Below the pieces are notes generated by a model that had not been told where the DNA came from, did no database searches, and saw nothing but the letters and a program-made list of their open reading frames with translations. Source: DATBGO01 sp050011895 (GTDB taxonomy: Bacteria > Actinomycetota > Actinomycetes > Streptosporangiales > Streptosporangiaceae). From it: DNA of 48,931 bases. This document shows, piece after piece, positions 25,232-34,331 of this stretch. The DNA lies in assembly GCA_050011895.1 (NCBI GenBank), contig JBEKIF010000060.1, positions 1 through 48,931 on the forward strand. Reading direction: 5' to 3'. The position numbers and the translations under genes are program-made. Within the stretch, counting starts at the first letter, position 1; every line of letters begins with the position of its first letter.

Positions 25232-26350
25232 ATGACCGACAGCACCACGGCCCGCGCCGGGCCGCCATCCGCGGCCCAGCCGCTCTTCATCCTGGCGATG
25301 GATCACCGTGACTCGTTCGGCCGGACCCAGTTCGGCGTGCACGGCACACCAGCCGCTGGGCAACTGGCGGGCATGCGCGACGCCAAGGAACTCATCTTCG
25401 CAGCCGCCCGCCGCCTGACAGAAAGCACAACGGGCCCCGGTCGGCTCGGGATCTTGGTGGACGAACAGCTCGGCGCCGACGTCGCCCGCCAGGCCAGGCA
25501 AGCCGGCTTCGTTCTGGCCATGCCCGTCGAAGCCAGTGGCGCGGACCGGCTCACCTTCGAATACGGCGACGAGTTCGCAGAGCATGTCGAAGCGTTCGAT
25601 CCGGACTGGATCAAGGTGCTGGTCCGGTTCAACCCCGCCGACCCCGCCGACCTCCGCGACGCACAGACGGAGACGCTGCGGCGGCTGCATGACTGGGCGA
25701 CCGGGAGCAGACGCCGCTGGCTGGTCGAGCTCCTCGTCCCGCCCACCCGCAAGCAGCTCGCCGCGCACGACGATCAGGCCCTGTTCGACGAGCACGAGCG
25801 GCCGGCGCTCACTGCCCAGGTGATCGGCTCGCTCACCGCGGCGGGCGTCCGTCCCGGCATCTGGAAGCTGGAAGGCTACGAGACCACCGCAGGCGCGCAA
25901 CTGGTCCTGGACGCCGTCCGGGACTCCGGCGCCCCGGCCAGCTCATGCATCGTGCTCGGCCGCAACGCGCCGCGGCGCCAGGTAGACCACTGGCTCACCG
26001 TCGCAGCGCCGCTGCCGGGCTACGTGGGCTTCGCCATCGGCCGCAGCATCTGGGACCAGCCGATCGCCGGCTATCTGGCCGGCCACGCCGACCGGGACGT
26101 CACCGAAGCCCGCATCGCCGAACGCTACCGCCACTTCGTCCAGCAGTACTTCGCGGCGGACACCGCTCCGGCCGGGGAGACCGGCGAGCGCAGCGAGCCA
26201 TTCACCTACACCCACCCGCGGCTCACCCCGGACCGGGAAGCCCTCATCCGCAAAGCAGCCGCCGGAGCCGATCCCCGCGGCAGCCTGCTGCCCGCCTGGA
26301 TGACCCAGTCGCTGCTCGCCGAAGTCGACGCGCTCCGAACCGGGCAGTGA
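25232..26350 (+). CDS. DUF2090/IolC C-terminal-type aldolase
   Basis: A 372-residue protein starting at ATG 25232 (AAAGG ahead). It opens FILAMDHRDSFGRTQFGV and contains GRLGILVDEQLGADVARQAR, PGIWKLEGYETTAGAQLVLD and CIVLGRNAPRRQVDHWL, the barrel motifs of the DUF2090 family. That domain forms the C-terminal half of IolC fusions and acts as a 2-deoxy-5-keto-gluconate-6-phosphate-type aldolase. No other inositol-catabolism gene is near, so the true substrate is open. The next gene, an FAD monooxygenase, starts three bases after its stop. Confidence 0.82.
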   Translation: MTDSTTARAGPPSAAQPLFILAMDHRDSFGRTQFGVHGTPAAGQLAGMRDAKELIFAAARRLTESTTGPGRLGILVDEQLGADVARQARQAGFVLAMPVEASGADRLTFEYGDEFAEHVEAFDPDWIKVLVRFNPADPADLRDAQTETLRRLHDWATGSRRRWLVELLVPPTRKQLAAHDDQALFDEHERPALTAQVIGSLTAAGVRPGIWKLEGYETTAGAQLVLDAVRDSGAPASSCIVLGRNAPRRQVDHWLTVAAPLPGYVGFAIGRSIWDQPIAGYLAGHADRDVTEARIAERYRHFVQQYFAADTAPAGETGERSEPFTYTHPRLTPDREALIRKAAAGADPRGSLLPAWMTQSLLAEVDALRTGQ

Positions 26351-26353
26351 GCC

Positions 26354-27487
26354 GTGAGCAGCGCAGCGGGCCGTCCCGTGCGGTGCGTGGTGGCAGGCGG
26401 CAGCCTGGTCGGCCTGTCCGCGGCGATCGCGCTGTCCCGGATCGGGATGGACGTGACCGTGCTCGAGCGCAGCCCGGCTCGTGCCGTTGATGGCGGCGGG
26501 GGCCTGGGCGTGGACGTCGCCCTGCTCCGGCAGGTGACCGGCATCCGCGAAGAACCGCCGGTGTTGCACGGCACCGATCGCGACACCACGGCCTGGCACC
26601 TGCTGCAGGGATGGCTGGAGGAAAACGCATTGCGGTGTCCTGGGGTGATGGTGCACCGCGGGATGCAGGTCGCTGCCGTGCACCCCGGGAGTGACCAGCA
26701 GCCTGCGAGCGTGGTGACCGAGGACGGCGGTGAGCACGGCGCCGACCTGGTGATCGGAACCGACGGTGCGCGGAGCACGGTACGCGCCACCGTGGAACCG
26801 GAATTCCCCGACGCCCGCTACGCGGGGGTGCTGTTGTGGCGCACCCTGGTCGATGAGCAGGCCATGCCCGCCGGAGTCGCCTTGCCGGATGCCGGCGAGC
26901 CGTCCCGGGAAGTCTACGCAGGCCCCTACCGCCTGGTCACCTACCTGGTTCCCGGTGCCGCAGGCGAGACCAGCGCCGGGCACCGCCGCCTGAACATGGT
27001 CTGGTATGACCCCCAGCAGCGCGACCTGCTCCGCGACACGGGCTTGCTGGACGGCGAGATCATCCACGGCAGCCTGGCACCGGAGGCGCTGCCCGGCCCG
27101 GTCCGCGAGCGCCTTACCGAGTTCGCCGCCGCGAACTGGCCGAGTCCGTGGCGCGAGGCCCTGGCCCTTGCGCTACAGAGCGGAACCGTCTTCGGCACCC
27201 CGATCGTGCACTACGAGCCCAAGCGGCTGGCCCGCGGCCGGGTCACACTGGCCGGTGACGCCGCGCACGCCGCCAGCCCGATGGTCGGCGGCGGATTCCG
27301 GCAGGGACTGTATGACGTGGATGCGCTGGCCCGGACGGCGACCGCGATTAGCTCCCCAGGCGAGGTACCAGGCGCACTCCGCCGCTACCAGGAACTGCGT
27401 CTCGGCCCAGCCGCTCGGCACGTAGCGGCCAGCGAGCGGGCCACGGCCGGCTACCTGGCGCACGCAGCCGCGAGGCCGGGCCCATGA
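26354..27487 (+). CDS. FAD-dependent monooxygenase (PF01494 type)
   Basis: A 377-residue flavoprotein hydroxylase: Rossmann motif VVAGGSLVGLSAAIALSRIG, DG motif in DLVIGTDGARSTVR and the GD motif VTLAGDAAHAASPMVGGGF. The length suits a single-component class A monooxygenase. GTG start; tight spacing to the aldolase gene suggests one transcript. A piece of a close paralogue survives at 19288-19490. Substrate probably aromatic or polyketide-like. Confidence 0.88.
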   Translation: MSSAAGRPVRCVVAGGSLVGLSAAIALSRIGMDVTVLERSPARAVDGGGGLGVDVALLRQVTGIREEPPVLHGTDRDTTAWHLLQGWLEENALRCPGVMVHRGMQVAAVHPGSDQQPASVVTEDGGEHGADLVIGTDGARSTVRATVEPEFPDARYAGVLLWRTLVDEQAMPAGVALPDAGEPSREVYAGPYRLVTYLVPGAAGETSAGHRRLNMVWYDPQQRDLLRDTGLLDGEIIHGSLAPEALPGPVRERLTEFAAANWPSPWREALALALQSGTVFGTPIVHYEPKRLARGRVTLAGDAAHAASPMVGGGFRQGLYDVDALARTATAISSPGEVPGALRRYQELRLGPAARHVAASERATAGYLAHAAARPGP

Positions 27488-27574
27488 CCCGTCACCGCCA
27501 GCCAGACCACGGCTCACCCGGCCTGCACCACGATCAACTAGCTCGGCGCCTCGCGCCGGGAAAGGAGAACCACG

Positions 27575-27892
27575 ATGCCTGAGGAATCCCCCACTCCCGC
27601 ACCAACATGGCAGCCGCCACCTGACTCCAAGCAGTTCGTCGGTGACCTGGACGCTGCTGAGCGGCGCGACCTGCCCGGCTCGGCCTTCGCCTTCCCGCGG
27701 CAGCGCAAGGAACCGCTGGTCTCGGCAAGCCATGTGCGGAGCGCCCTTAGCCGCTTCGATCAGGTCACCGACGTGAGCGACGCTGACCGTGCGCTCGCCT
27801 TCGAAAACATCCGCCTCGCCGCGTCCTACTTCGATGTCCGCATGACCGAGAAGTCGTGGCACGATCTCATGCCCCCACCCGGCGGCCGCTGA
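27575..27892 (+). CDS. DUF6582-family small protein
   Basis: A 105-residue protein with strong AAAGGAG before ATG 27575. The core, ERRDLPGSAFAFPRQRKEPL then ASHVRSALSRFDQVTDVSDA and EKSWHDL, matches a small family found in actinomycetes and phages. Acidic and helical, function unknown. Likely cytoplasmic. Confidence 0.75.
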   Translation: MPEESPTPAPTWQPPPDSKQFVGDLDAAERRDLPGSAFAFPRQRKEPLVSASHVRSALSRFDQVTDVSDADRALAFENIRLAASYFDVRMTEKSWHDLMPPPGGR

Positions 27893-28228
27893 CGCCGCTG
27901 CCGCCGTCTTGGTCCTGCGTGCTCTCGTGACGCCAGTGCTGCCCGAAACGGGCCATCGTCAATCCGCTGCGGCCGATCGCCGCCGCGGCGTTCGACGAGT
28001 AAACCGGCCCGCGCCTCTGGCGGTCCGGGAGGTCAGTGGCGCTGCGGAGCACCGGCCGCCTCGTCGCGCCCCAGCGCGCGGGCATGCGCACGCGGCCGCG
28101 CGCCAGAGTGTGATCGCCTCAGGCGCTGATCGGTCGAGTAGCCATGCGGCCGAGCCTGCCCTCGACAGAAACGCGAGCAGGGCAGGCGCGGCCGTGACTG
28201 GTGTTACTCAGCGGGGCGACACGGTCGC
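27893..28228. other. Intergenic region with strong hairpin
   Basis: No gene supported. It contains the 28148-28193 inverted repeat. Confidence 0.45.
28148..28193. terminator. 15-bp near-perfect inverted repeat
   Basis: GGCCGAGCCTGCCCT (28148-28162) pairs with AGGGCAGGCGCGGCC (28179-28193) with one mismatch and a 16-base loop. It lies 35 bases before the next gene's GTG, so it is either a terminator for upstream transcription or a leader attenuator. Confidence 0.55.
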
Positions 28229-30109
28229 GTGGTCGAGCCGGATCGCTTGAGTGCAGTCACTACGGATACTCTGTCCGGACCTCCCGGCACACTAGTGGTG
28301 GATCATGACAGCGGACAGGCTCTTCGCGGGAACGGCCGGATGCCGATGATGCGACGCGACGGTGGCCCGGACGGCGCTGAGGGCGCCGGATCCTCTGCCG
28401 CCTCCTCAGTCGATCGCGATGCGGGAATCCCGCAGCAGGTGCTGGCGGGGCGCAGCCCTGTGCTGGACGCGGCGCAGCTTGAGGTGTTGGGCAGATACGG
28501 CGGCGAGCACGCTACGGCCGCCGGTCAAGTGCTGTTTGCCGACGGAGACGAGAGCTACGACCTGATCGTGCTGCTGGCCGGAGAGGCACAGATCATCGAG
28601 CGCCGCGGCCAGCGGGGCGAGAAGCTCGTCGCGGCCTATGGTCCCGGGCAGTTCCTGGGAGAGATCGGCCTGCTGACCGGCCAGCGGGCATACCTGAGCG
28701 CGGTCGCGAGCACGGCCGGCCGGATACTGCGCGTTCCCGTGCCGCAAGTACGGGTGATCATGGCGCAGGAGCTCGGCCTCAGCGAGCTGATCCTTCGGAC
28801 ATTCCTGCTGCGGCACACGATCCTGACGGGCCGGGGGACAGGACTGACCCTCATCGGATCCCGGTTTGACGCCGCGACCCGGCGGCTGCTGGAGGTACTG
28901 GCGCGCAACCGGCTCGCGTCGAGGTGGCTGGAGCTGGAATCCTCACCCGAGGCCGAGGCCATGCTCCGGGAGCTGGATGTGCCCGTCACAGACCTGCCCA
29001 TCGTCGTCGTTCCGGGCGCCCCCCTGCTGCGCAATCCCGACAGCCACAAGCTGCTGGAGGCCCTGGGCATGTCCGGCCCGGGCGACACCGATCAGCCCGG
29101 CGCGTGCGATCTGCTGGTCGTGGGAGGCGGGCCCGGCGGCCTGGCGGCGGCGGTGTACGGCGCATCCGAGGGAATGGCGACGACCCTGGCCGAGGACACC
29201 GCACTCGGGGGACAGGCGGGGACGTCGTCCCGGATTGAGAACCTGCTCGGCTTCCCGGCGGGCCTGTCGGGCGAGGAGCTGGCCGCGCGGGCGGCCTTGC
29301 AGGCGCAGAAGTTCGGTGTGCGCCTCAAGCTTGCGTCAAGGGCGGTATCGCTGGCATCGGATTCCGGCGTGCACCGGGTCCGGTTCGACGACGGCGAGAC
29401 GATCACCGCGAAGGCACTCATCATCGCCTCAGGGGCGCGCTACAACCGGCTGTCCCTCGACCGGCTGGCCGAATTCGAGGGCGTCGGTGTCTATTACGCA
29501 GCCACCCAGATGGAAGCCCAGGCGTGCAGCGACGGCCCGGTCGCCGTCGTCGGCGGGGGCAACTCCGCCGGCCAGGCCGCGCTGTTCCTCAGCCGCACCT
29601 GTGCTCAGGTGCACATCATTATCCGCGGTGAGACGCTGGCGAACTCCATGTCTCGCTACCTGACCGACCAGATTCAGGGCAATCCCCGTATCACCGTCAG
29701 GGCTCGCACGCAGGTCACCAAGCTGCTCGGGAACGATCAGCTGGAGGGCGTGAAGATTCTCGAGGCCGGCCCGAAGCAGGCGGCGGCTCTGGCGGTCCGG
29801 GGCCTGTTCGTCTTCATCGGCGCGCGGCCGAGCACCCAGTGGCTCGCGGGGCAGCTCGCCGAAGATAACCGCGGATTCCTGCTGACGGGCACCAGCATCC
29901 CCGAGGCCCAGCTCGACGAGTCCGGCCAGATCCCCCTGTTCCTCGAAACCAGCCGGCCGGGAATCTTCGCCGTCGGGGACGTTCGCAGCGGATCTGTCAA
30001 GCGCGCCGCGACCGCGATCGGGGAAGGCTCTATGGCGGTGCGGCTCGTGTACGAACGCCTCCAGGCCACCGGGACGGCAGTCGCAGACCCGCCGCGAGCC
30101 GGTACGTGA
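28229..30109 (+). CDS. Cyclic-nucleotide-binding domain fused to thioredoxin-reductase-like flavoprotein
   Basis: A 626-residue protein. Residues about 75-190 form a CRP-type cNMP-binding fold (GQVLFADGDESYDLIVLLAG, GPGQFLGEIGLLTGQ). Residues 295-615 are thioredoxin-reductase-like: FAD motif VVGGGPGGLAAAVYGASEG, GGQAGTSSRIENLLGFPAGL, NADPH motif VAVVGGGNSAGQAA, C-terminal FAVGDVRSGSVKRAATAIGE. The CxxC redox pair of true reductases is replaced by AATQMEAQAC, so it probably passes electrons elsewhere or acts as a sensor-regulated NAD(P)H oxidase. The stop overlaps the next small ORF by one base. GTG 28229 start is uncertain; the N-terminal 50 residues are low complexity. Confidence 0.85.
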   Translation: MVEPDRLSAVTTDTLSGPPGTLVVDHDSGQALRGNGRMPMMRRDGGPDGAEGAGSSAASSVDRDAGIPQQVLAGRSPVLDAAQLEVLGRYGGEHATAAGQVLFADGDESYDLIVLLAGEAQIIERRGQRGEKLVAAYGPGQFLGEIGLLTGQRAYLSAVASTAGRILRVPVPQVRVIMAQELGLSELILRTFLLRHTILTGRGTGLTLIGSRFDAATRRLLEVLARNRLASRWLELESSPEAEAMLRELDVPVTDLPIVVVPGAPLLRNPDSHKLLEALGMSGPGDTDQPGACDLLVVGGGPGGLAAAVYGASEGMATTLAEDTALGGQAGTSSRIENLLGFPAGLSGEELAARAALQAQKFGVRLKLASRAVSLASDSGVHRVRFDDGETITAKALIIASGARYNRLSLDRLAEFEGVGVYYAATQMEAQACSDGPVAVVGGGNSAGQAALFLSRTCAQVHIIIRGETLANSMSRYLTDQIQGNPRITVRARTQVTKLLGNDQLEGVKILEAGPKQAAALAVRGLFVFIGARPSTQWLAGQLAEDNRGFLLTGTSIPEAQLDESGQIPLFLETSRPGIFAVGDVRSGSVKRAATAIGEGSMAVRLVYERLQATGTAVADPPRAGT

Positions 30110-30234
30110 TGCCGCGCGAGTTCGTCCGGGTGATGGTGCAATGGCAGTTAGCGCCGATTCGCGCCGCCGCCGAGGCCGCGGTGGAAGCTTCCCGGCGCCG
30201 CGTGCGGGAGATCCAGGAGCCAAAGCCGGGCTGA
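30109..30234 (+). CDS. 41-residue coupled ORF
   Basis: Its ATG overlaps the stop of the cNMP/reductase gene (TGATG). The peptide (FVRVMVQWQLAPIRAAAEAA then VEASRRRVREIQ) is predicted to be one long amphipathic helix. The coupling favours real translation; no family recognised. Confidence 0.45.
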   Translation: MPREFVRVMVQWQLAPIRAAAEAAVEASRRRVREIQEPKPG

Positions 30235-30442
30235 CGCGGGCGTGATACCACGGTGCGTTCGGAAAAGGAATCAGATCATCCGAACGGGCCGTAGTGCTGC
30301 ATGCGCAGGATTGCCCAAAAGGAAGCCATCCATAAACGCTTGCGGGCAAGACGTTGTTCATCTCCGGCGGCAGCCGTGGCGTCGGCCTGCCGATCGCCAC
30401 GCCTGACCAGGCCCGGCCCGGCCCGGGAGAGTGGAGGCCGTA

Positions 30443-31423
30443 ATGCCGAACGGCAGCATGCGGACCGTATTGGTAGCCCTTGGGTCAGGCCTCGGGGTCG
30501 CGCTCGCCAAGGTCGCCGTAGCGGTCTTCACTGGTTCGTCCGCGATGGCTGCCGAGGCTTCGCATTCACTTGCCGATACCGCCAACGACTTCTTCCTCTT
30601 CGTCGCTCAGCGTCGCAGCACCCGTCGCCCTGACGACCGGCATCCCCTGGGGTATGGGCGGGAAGCTTACTTCTGGGCGGTGATCGCGGCCCTCGGCGTG
30701 TTCGTCGCCGGTGCGGCGTTCTCCTTGCGTGAGGGCATCGCTGAGCTGATCCACCCCGGCGTCACTTCTTCGTTCACCGTGGCCTATGTCGTGCTGGCCA
30801 TCTCTGCCGTCCTTGATCTGGTGTCATTCCGCCAGTCAGCGGGCCAGATGATCCGCCAGGCGCACCGTTACCACCGAGATCTCCTGGATGAGTCCAGGGT
30901 CACGTCCGACCCGACGCTGCGGGCCGTGTTCGTCGAGGACGCGGTATCAGTCTCGGGAGACGTGATCACGCTTGCCGCCCTGGCCCTTAATCAGATCACT
31001 GGATCGTCCATACCGCAGGGGGTGGCGGCGGTGCTCATCGGGCTGGTGCTTATCCGCACCAGCCTCCGGCTCGTCAAACGCAGCCACGACTTCCTGGTCG
31101 GCGCCTGGCCGCTGACCCCCGCGGCCCACGGGGATGGCGATGCTGATGGCTCCACCACCCAGCCACTCACGCCGGCTGATGAAGAGAGAGTACGAGCCTT
31201 CCTCCTCGCCTACCCCGGGGTGACCGCCATTAACGAAGTCCTGGTCACCTTCATCGGACCGGGCCGGGCGTGGGTCATAGCCCGCCTTGACATTGACGAT
31301 GACCTCCGCGCTGCCCAGGTCAAATCGCTGGTACGCGGCATCGAGTCGGGTATGAAGGGTGAGTCGGAAGCCGTCTACCGGGTCGACATCGTGCCCATTG
31401 GCAGCGCACACGCCGTTACGTGA
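30443..31423 (+). CDS. Cation diffusion facilitator (CDF) transporter
   Basis: A 326-residue CDF protein starting at ATG 30443 with GGAGG upstream. Helix 2 carries the metal motif SHSLADTANDFFL, followed by HPLGYGREAYFW. Helix 5 reads EDAVSVSGDVITL, with an Asp at the usual second site; the C-terminal cytoplasmic domain (VRAFLLAYPGVTAINEVLVT) has the ferredoxin-like fold of the family. A probable Zn, Mn or Fe exporter. Confidence 0.9.
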   Translation: MPNGSMRTVLVALGSGLGVALAKVAVAVFTGSSAMAAEASHSLADTANDFFLFVAQRRSTRRPDDRHPLGYGREAYFWAVIAALGVFVAGAAFSLREGIAELIHPGVTSSFTVAYVVLAISAVLDLVSFRQSAGQMIRQAHRYHRDLLDESRVTSDPTLRAVFVEDAVSVSGDVITLAALALNQITGSSIPQGVAAVLIGLVLIRTSLRLVKRSHDFLVGAWPLTPAAHGDGDADGSTTQPLTPADEERVRAFLLAYPGVTAINEVLVTFIGPGRAWVIARLDIDDDLRAAQVKSLVRGIESGMKGESEAVYRVDIVPIGSAHAVT

Positions 31424-31527
31424 AGGCCCCGAGGCCGATGACGGCGCGGCCGACGATGAGCGTCTGGATGGTCTCGGTTCCCCTCGAAGGTGTGGATCGC
31501 CTCCATGTCCACCATGTGCCGCAGGCG
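31421..31527 (-). pseudogene. Acyl-CoA dehydrogenase C-terminal fragment
   Basis: Read leftward, RHMVDMEAIHTFEG, then after a one-base insertion TETIQTLIVGRAVIGLGAF, is the standard end of glutaryl-CoA-dehydrogenase-type enzymes (EGTxxIxTLxxGRxxxGxxAF). Only this tail remains. On the other strand a frame at 31535-31776 is open but I cannot assign it. Confidence 0.6.
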
Positions 31528-31820
31528 CTCTCATCTGGGCGGGCCCTGGCGAGCGTCAACCCGGTGCCTTATTACATGCACTACGGGGAGAACCTCTGGG
31601 CTGGCCTGAAGGGCCACCTCGATACCGTCACCGAGCGTGCGGCCGCGCCCGTCATCGCCAGGTACACCGGCGTGCTGGCAGCCGCGGACATCGAGGCGTT
31701 CACGATGACGACCACGTTCGCCATCATGCAGTCGCTGCGCCTCGACAAGGGCCCGAGCGGTCCTGTCCACCCCTGACCCGCACCGGTCCGCGGGCGCGGC
31801 ACTCTGCTTAGGTAGGTGTC

Positions 31821-34331
31821 GTGGCGGCTGATCGATCCGTGCCCGTGACACTGCCTGATGCCATCGGCGTGCGCGGCGCCCGGCACAACAACCTGCGCGA
31901 CGTCGACGTCGACGTGCCACTATGGCGCACGGTCGCGGTTGTCGGCGTATCCGGATCGGGCAAGACGTCGCTCGCCATCGGCACCTTGTACGCCGAAGGC
32001 ATGCAGCGATACCTCGCTGGCCTGAGCACGTACAGCCGCCGTCGGCTAACCCAGGCACAGCGCCCGGACGTGGACCGGATCGATCACCTCCCGCCCGCGC
32101 TTGCCCTGCGGCAGCGGCCGCCCGTTCCAGGACCGCGCAGCACCGTCGGGACCATGTCCGAAGCGCTGAACGTCCTGCGGCTGATGATGTCGCGGCTGGG
32201 CTCGCACCTGTGCCCGAACGGCCACCGCGTCGGCCCGTCGATCGCGACCTTTGCCGAGGAGATCGTCTGTCCAGTCTGCGGTGCGCATTTTGAGCATCCC
32301 AGTGCCGAATCCTTCGCCTTCAACTCCTACGGCGCGTGCCCGGCCTGCCAGGGCCTGGGCGTGCGGTCTGAGGTCGACGAAGCCACCCTGGTGCCGGACC
32401 CGGACAAGACGATCGAGGCGGGAGCGGTGCTGCCGTGGAACTCCGGCGGGCGGCGGCTGTCGATGTATGCCGCGGGCGAGCTCGGGGTGCGCCTGGACGT
32501 CCCGTACAAGTCGCTCACCGAGCGCGAGCGCGACATCGTGCTGCACGGCGCCCCCGTGCAGCGGCAGGTGACGCTGCACTCGGGCCGGAACGAGCGTACT
32601 GTGCGGCTGTCGGTGAACTATGACAATGCCGTCGCCGCGGTGGAGCGGTCGCTGCGCAGTGACAACGAGCGCACTCGTCGGCTGGTGCAGCGATTCGTCA
32701 TCACCCGCACCTGCTCGGTATGTCACGGCACCCGGCTGCGGCCGGAGGCACTGGCTTCGGAGCTCGGCGGGCGGAACATCGCCGGGATCAGCAGGCTCAG
32801 CCTGGAAGGGCTGCAAGGGTTCACGGGCAGCCTTCCTGCCGGGCTTCCCGCCGAGCTCAGCCGGCTGACCACCGGGCTGCTCGCCGAGCTGAGCGGCGCG
32901 CTCACGCCGCTGCTCGACGTCGGCCTGAGCTATCTGACCCTCGACCGTCCCGGCGCCTCGCTGTCGACCGGTGAGCGGCAACGGATCGAGCTCACCTCAA
33001 CCGTCCGTGCGAGCACCACTGGCATGCTCTACGTGCTGGACGAGCCGTCGGTCGGACTGCACCCCAGCAACGTAACCGGGCTGCGCAAAATGATCTCCGC
33101 TCTGGCCGGGAACGGCAATTCGGTGATCGTGGTCGAGCACGAGCGGGAGCTCATCCGCTCCGCCGAATGGGTCATCGAACTCGGCCCCGGAGCCGGTGCA
33201 CAAGGCGGCCACGTGATCGCCGCGGGCACCCCCGGTCAGCTGGAATCCGACCCTCACTCGATCATCGGCCCCTTCCTGGCCGGCGCGCCCGGTGTTTCCC
33301 GTGACCGACCCGAGCGCGCAACTGACGACGCGCGGATCGCCATCGAGATCGCCGACCTTTACAACCTGCACGACCTCACCGCTGAGTTTCCGGTGAACCG
33401 CCTCACCGCAGTGGCCGGTCCGTCCGGGGCGGGCAAGACCGCACTCGTGCTGGATAGCCTCATCCCCGCCGCACGGGGGCGCCTGGGCGGCTCTCCGGAG
33501 CCGAGCCACGTCCGCCGCCTGAACCTGCAGGGCATACGGCAGGTTGTCCAGATTGACGCCTCGCCGATCGGGCAGAACGCGCGGTCAACCCCGGCAACCT
33601 ACTGCGGGGCGTTCGATCACATCCGCCGTCTTTTCGCCGCGTCTGCGTACGCCCGGCGCCGTCTGTGGAAGCCCGGCCACTTCTCGTTCAACACCCGCGA
33701 GGGCCAGTGCCCGACCTGCCGCGGTCTGGGGCACCTGGATCTCGATGTTCAGTACCTGCCTGACATCACGGTCCAGTGCCCGGCCTGTCACGGCGCGCGC
33801 TTCAACGACGCGGTCCTCGCGGTGCAGGTCGAGGGCTTGACCATAGCCGATGTGCTGGCCCTGAGCGTGCACGACGCCGTCGAGCGGTTCGCCGACAGGC
33901 CACCAATCGCGGCGGCGCTACGGCCCGTCAGTGAGGTCGGCCTCGGCTATCTGAAGCTGGGCGAGCCTACCCCGTCGCTATCTGGCGGCGAGTCGCAGCG
34001 CCTGAAGATCGCGTCCAGGCTGCGCCGCAGCCAGCAGGGCGCGCTGTACGTGTTCGACGAGCCGACCACCGGCTTGCACCCGCTCGACGTCGGAACACTG
34101 GTGAGCGTGCTCGACCGGCTGCTTGACGCCGGAGCGACGATCATCGTCATCGATCATGACCTCGACTTGCTGGCGGCAGCCGACTACCTCATCGATATGG
34201 GCCCCGGCGGCGGCCCGGAAGGCGGCCGCGTTATCGCGGCGGGGACGCCCGGCGAGGTCGCGCGTGACGCGGGCAGCGTGACCGGGCCGTGGCTGGCCGA
34301 GTACCTTGGCTTGCCGGGCGTCAGGCGCTGA
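31821..34331 (+). CDS. Class-II UvrA-like ABC ATPase (UvrA2/DrrC type)
   Basis: An 836-residue protein with two ABC modules of UvrA type. Module 1: GVSGSGKTSL (42-51), zinc modules CPVCG/CPACQGLG and CSVCHGTRL, signature LSTGERQRIEL, VLDEPSVGLHP. Module 2: GPSGAGKTAL, CPTCRGLGHLDL/CPACHGARF, LSGGESQRLKIA, VFDEPTTGLHP. The length (UvrA about 950) and lack of the UvrB-binding segment place it with short UvrA2 proteins, several of which confer resistance to DNA-intercalating drugs. It is convergent with an aldo/keto reductase, overlapping by 11 bases. Confidence 0.9.
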   Translation: MAADRSVPVTLPDAIGVRGARHNNLRDVDVDVPLWRTVAVVGVSGSGKTSLAIGTLYAEGMQRYLAGLSTYSRRRLTQAQRPDVDRIDHLPPALALRQRPPVPGPRSTVGTMSEALNVLRLMMSRLGSHLCPNGHRVGPSIATFAEEIVCPVCGAHFEHPSAESFAFNSYGACPACQGLGVRSEVDEATLVPDPDKTIEAGAVLPWNSGGRRLSMYAAGELGVRLDVPYKSLTERERDIVLHGAPVQRQVTLHSGRNERTVRLSVNYDNAVAAVERSLRSDNERTRRLVQRFVITRTCSVCHGTRLRPEALASELGGRNIAGISRLSLEGLQGFTGSLPAGLPAELSRLTTGLLAELSGALTPLLDVGLSYLTLDRPGASLSTGERQRIELTSTVRASTTGMLYVLDEPSVGLHPSNVTGLRKMISALAGNGNSVIVVEHERELIRSAEWVIELGPGAGAQGGHVIAAGTPGQLESDPHSIIGPFLAGAPGVSRDRPERATDDARIAIEIADLYNLHDLTAEFPVNRLTAVAGPSGAGKTALVLDSLIPAARGRLGGSPEPSHVRRLNLQGIRQVVQIDASPIGQNARSTPATYCGAFDHIRRLFAASAYARRRLWKPGHFSFNTREGQCPTCRGLGHLDLDVQYLPDITVQCPACHGARFNDAVLAVQVEGLTIADVLALSVHDAVERFADRPPIAAALRPVSEVGLGYLKLGEPTPSLSGGESQRLKIASRLRRSQQGALYVFDEPTTGLHPLDVGTLVSVLDRLLDAGATIIVIDHDLDLLAAADYLIDMGPGGGPEGGRVIAAGTPGEVARDAGSVTGPWLAEYLGLPGVRR

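Noticed and set aside
31535..31776. Rightward open frame after the acyl-CoA dehydrogenase relic
   Set aside because: It reads protein-like (RAAAPVIARYTGVLAAADIE) but has no clear start, ribosome site or family, so I did not list it as a gene.
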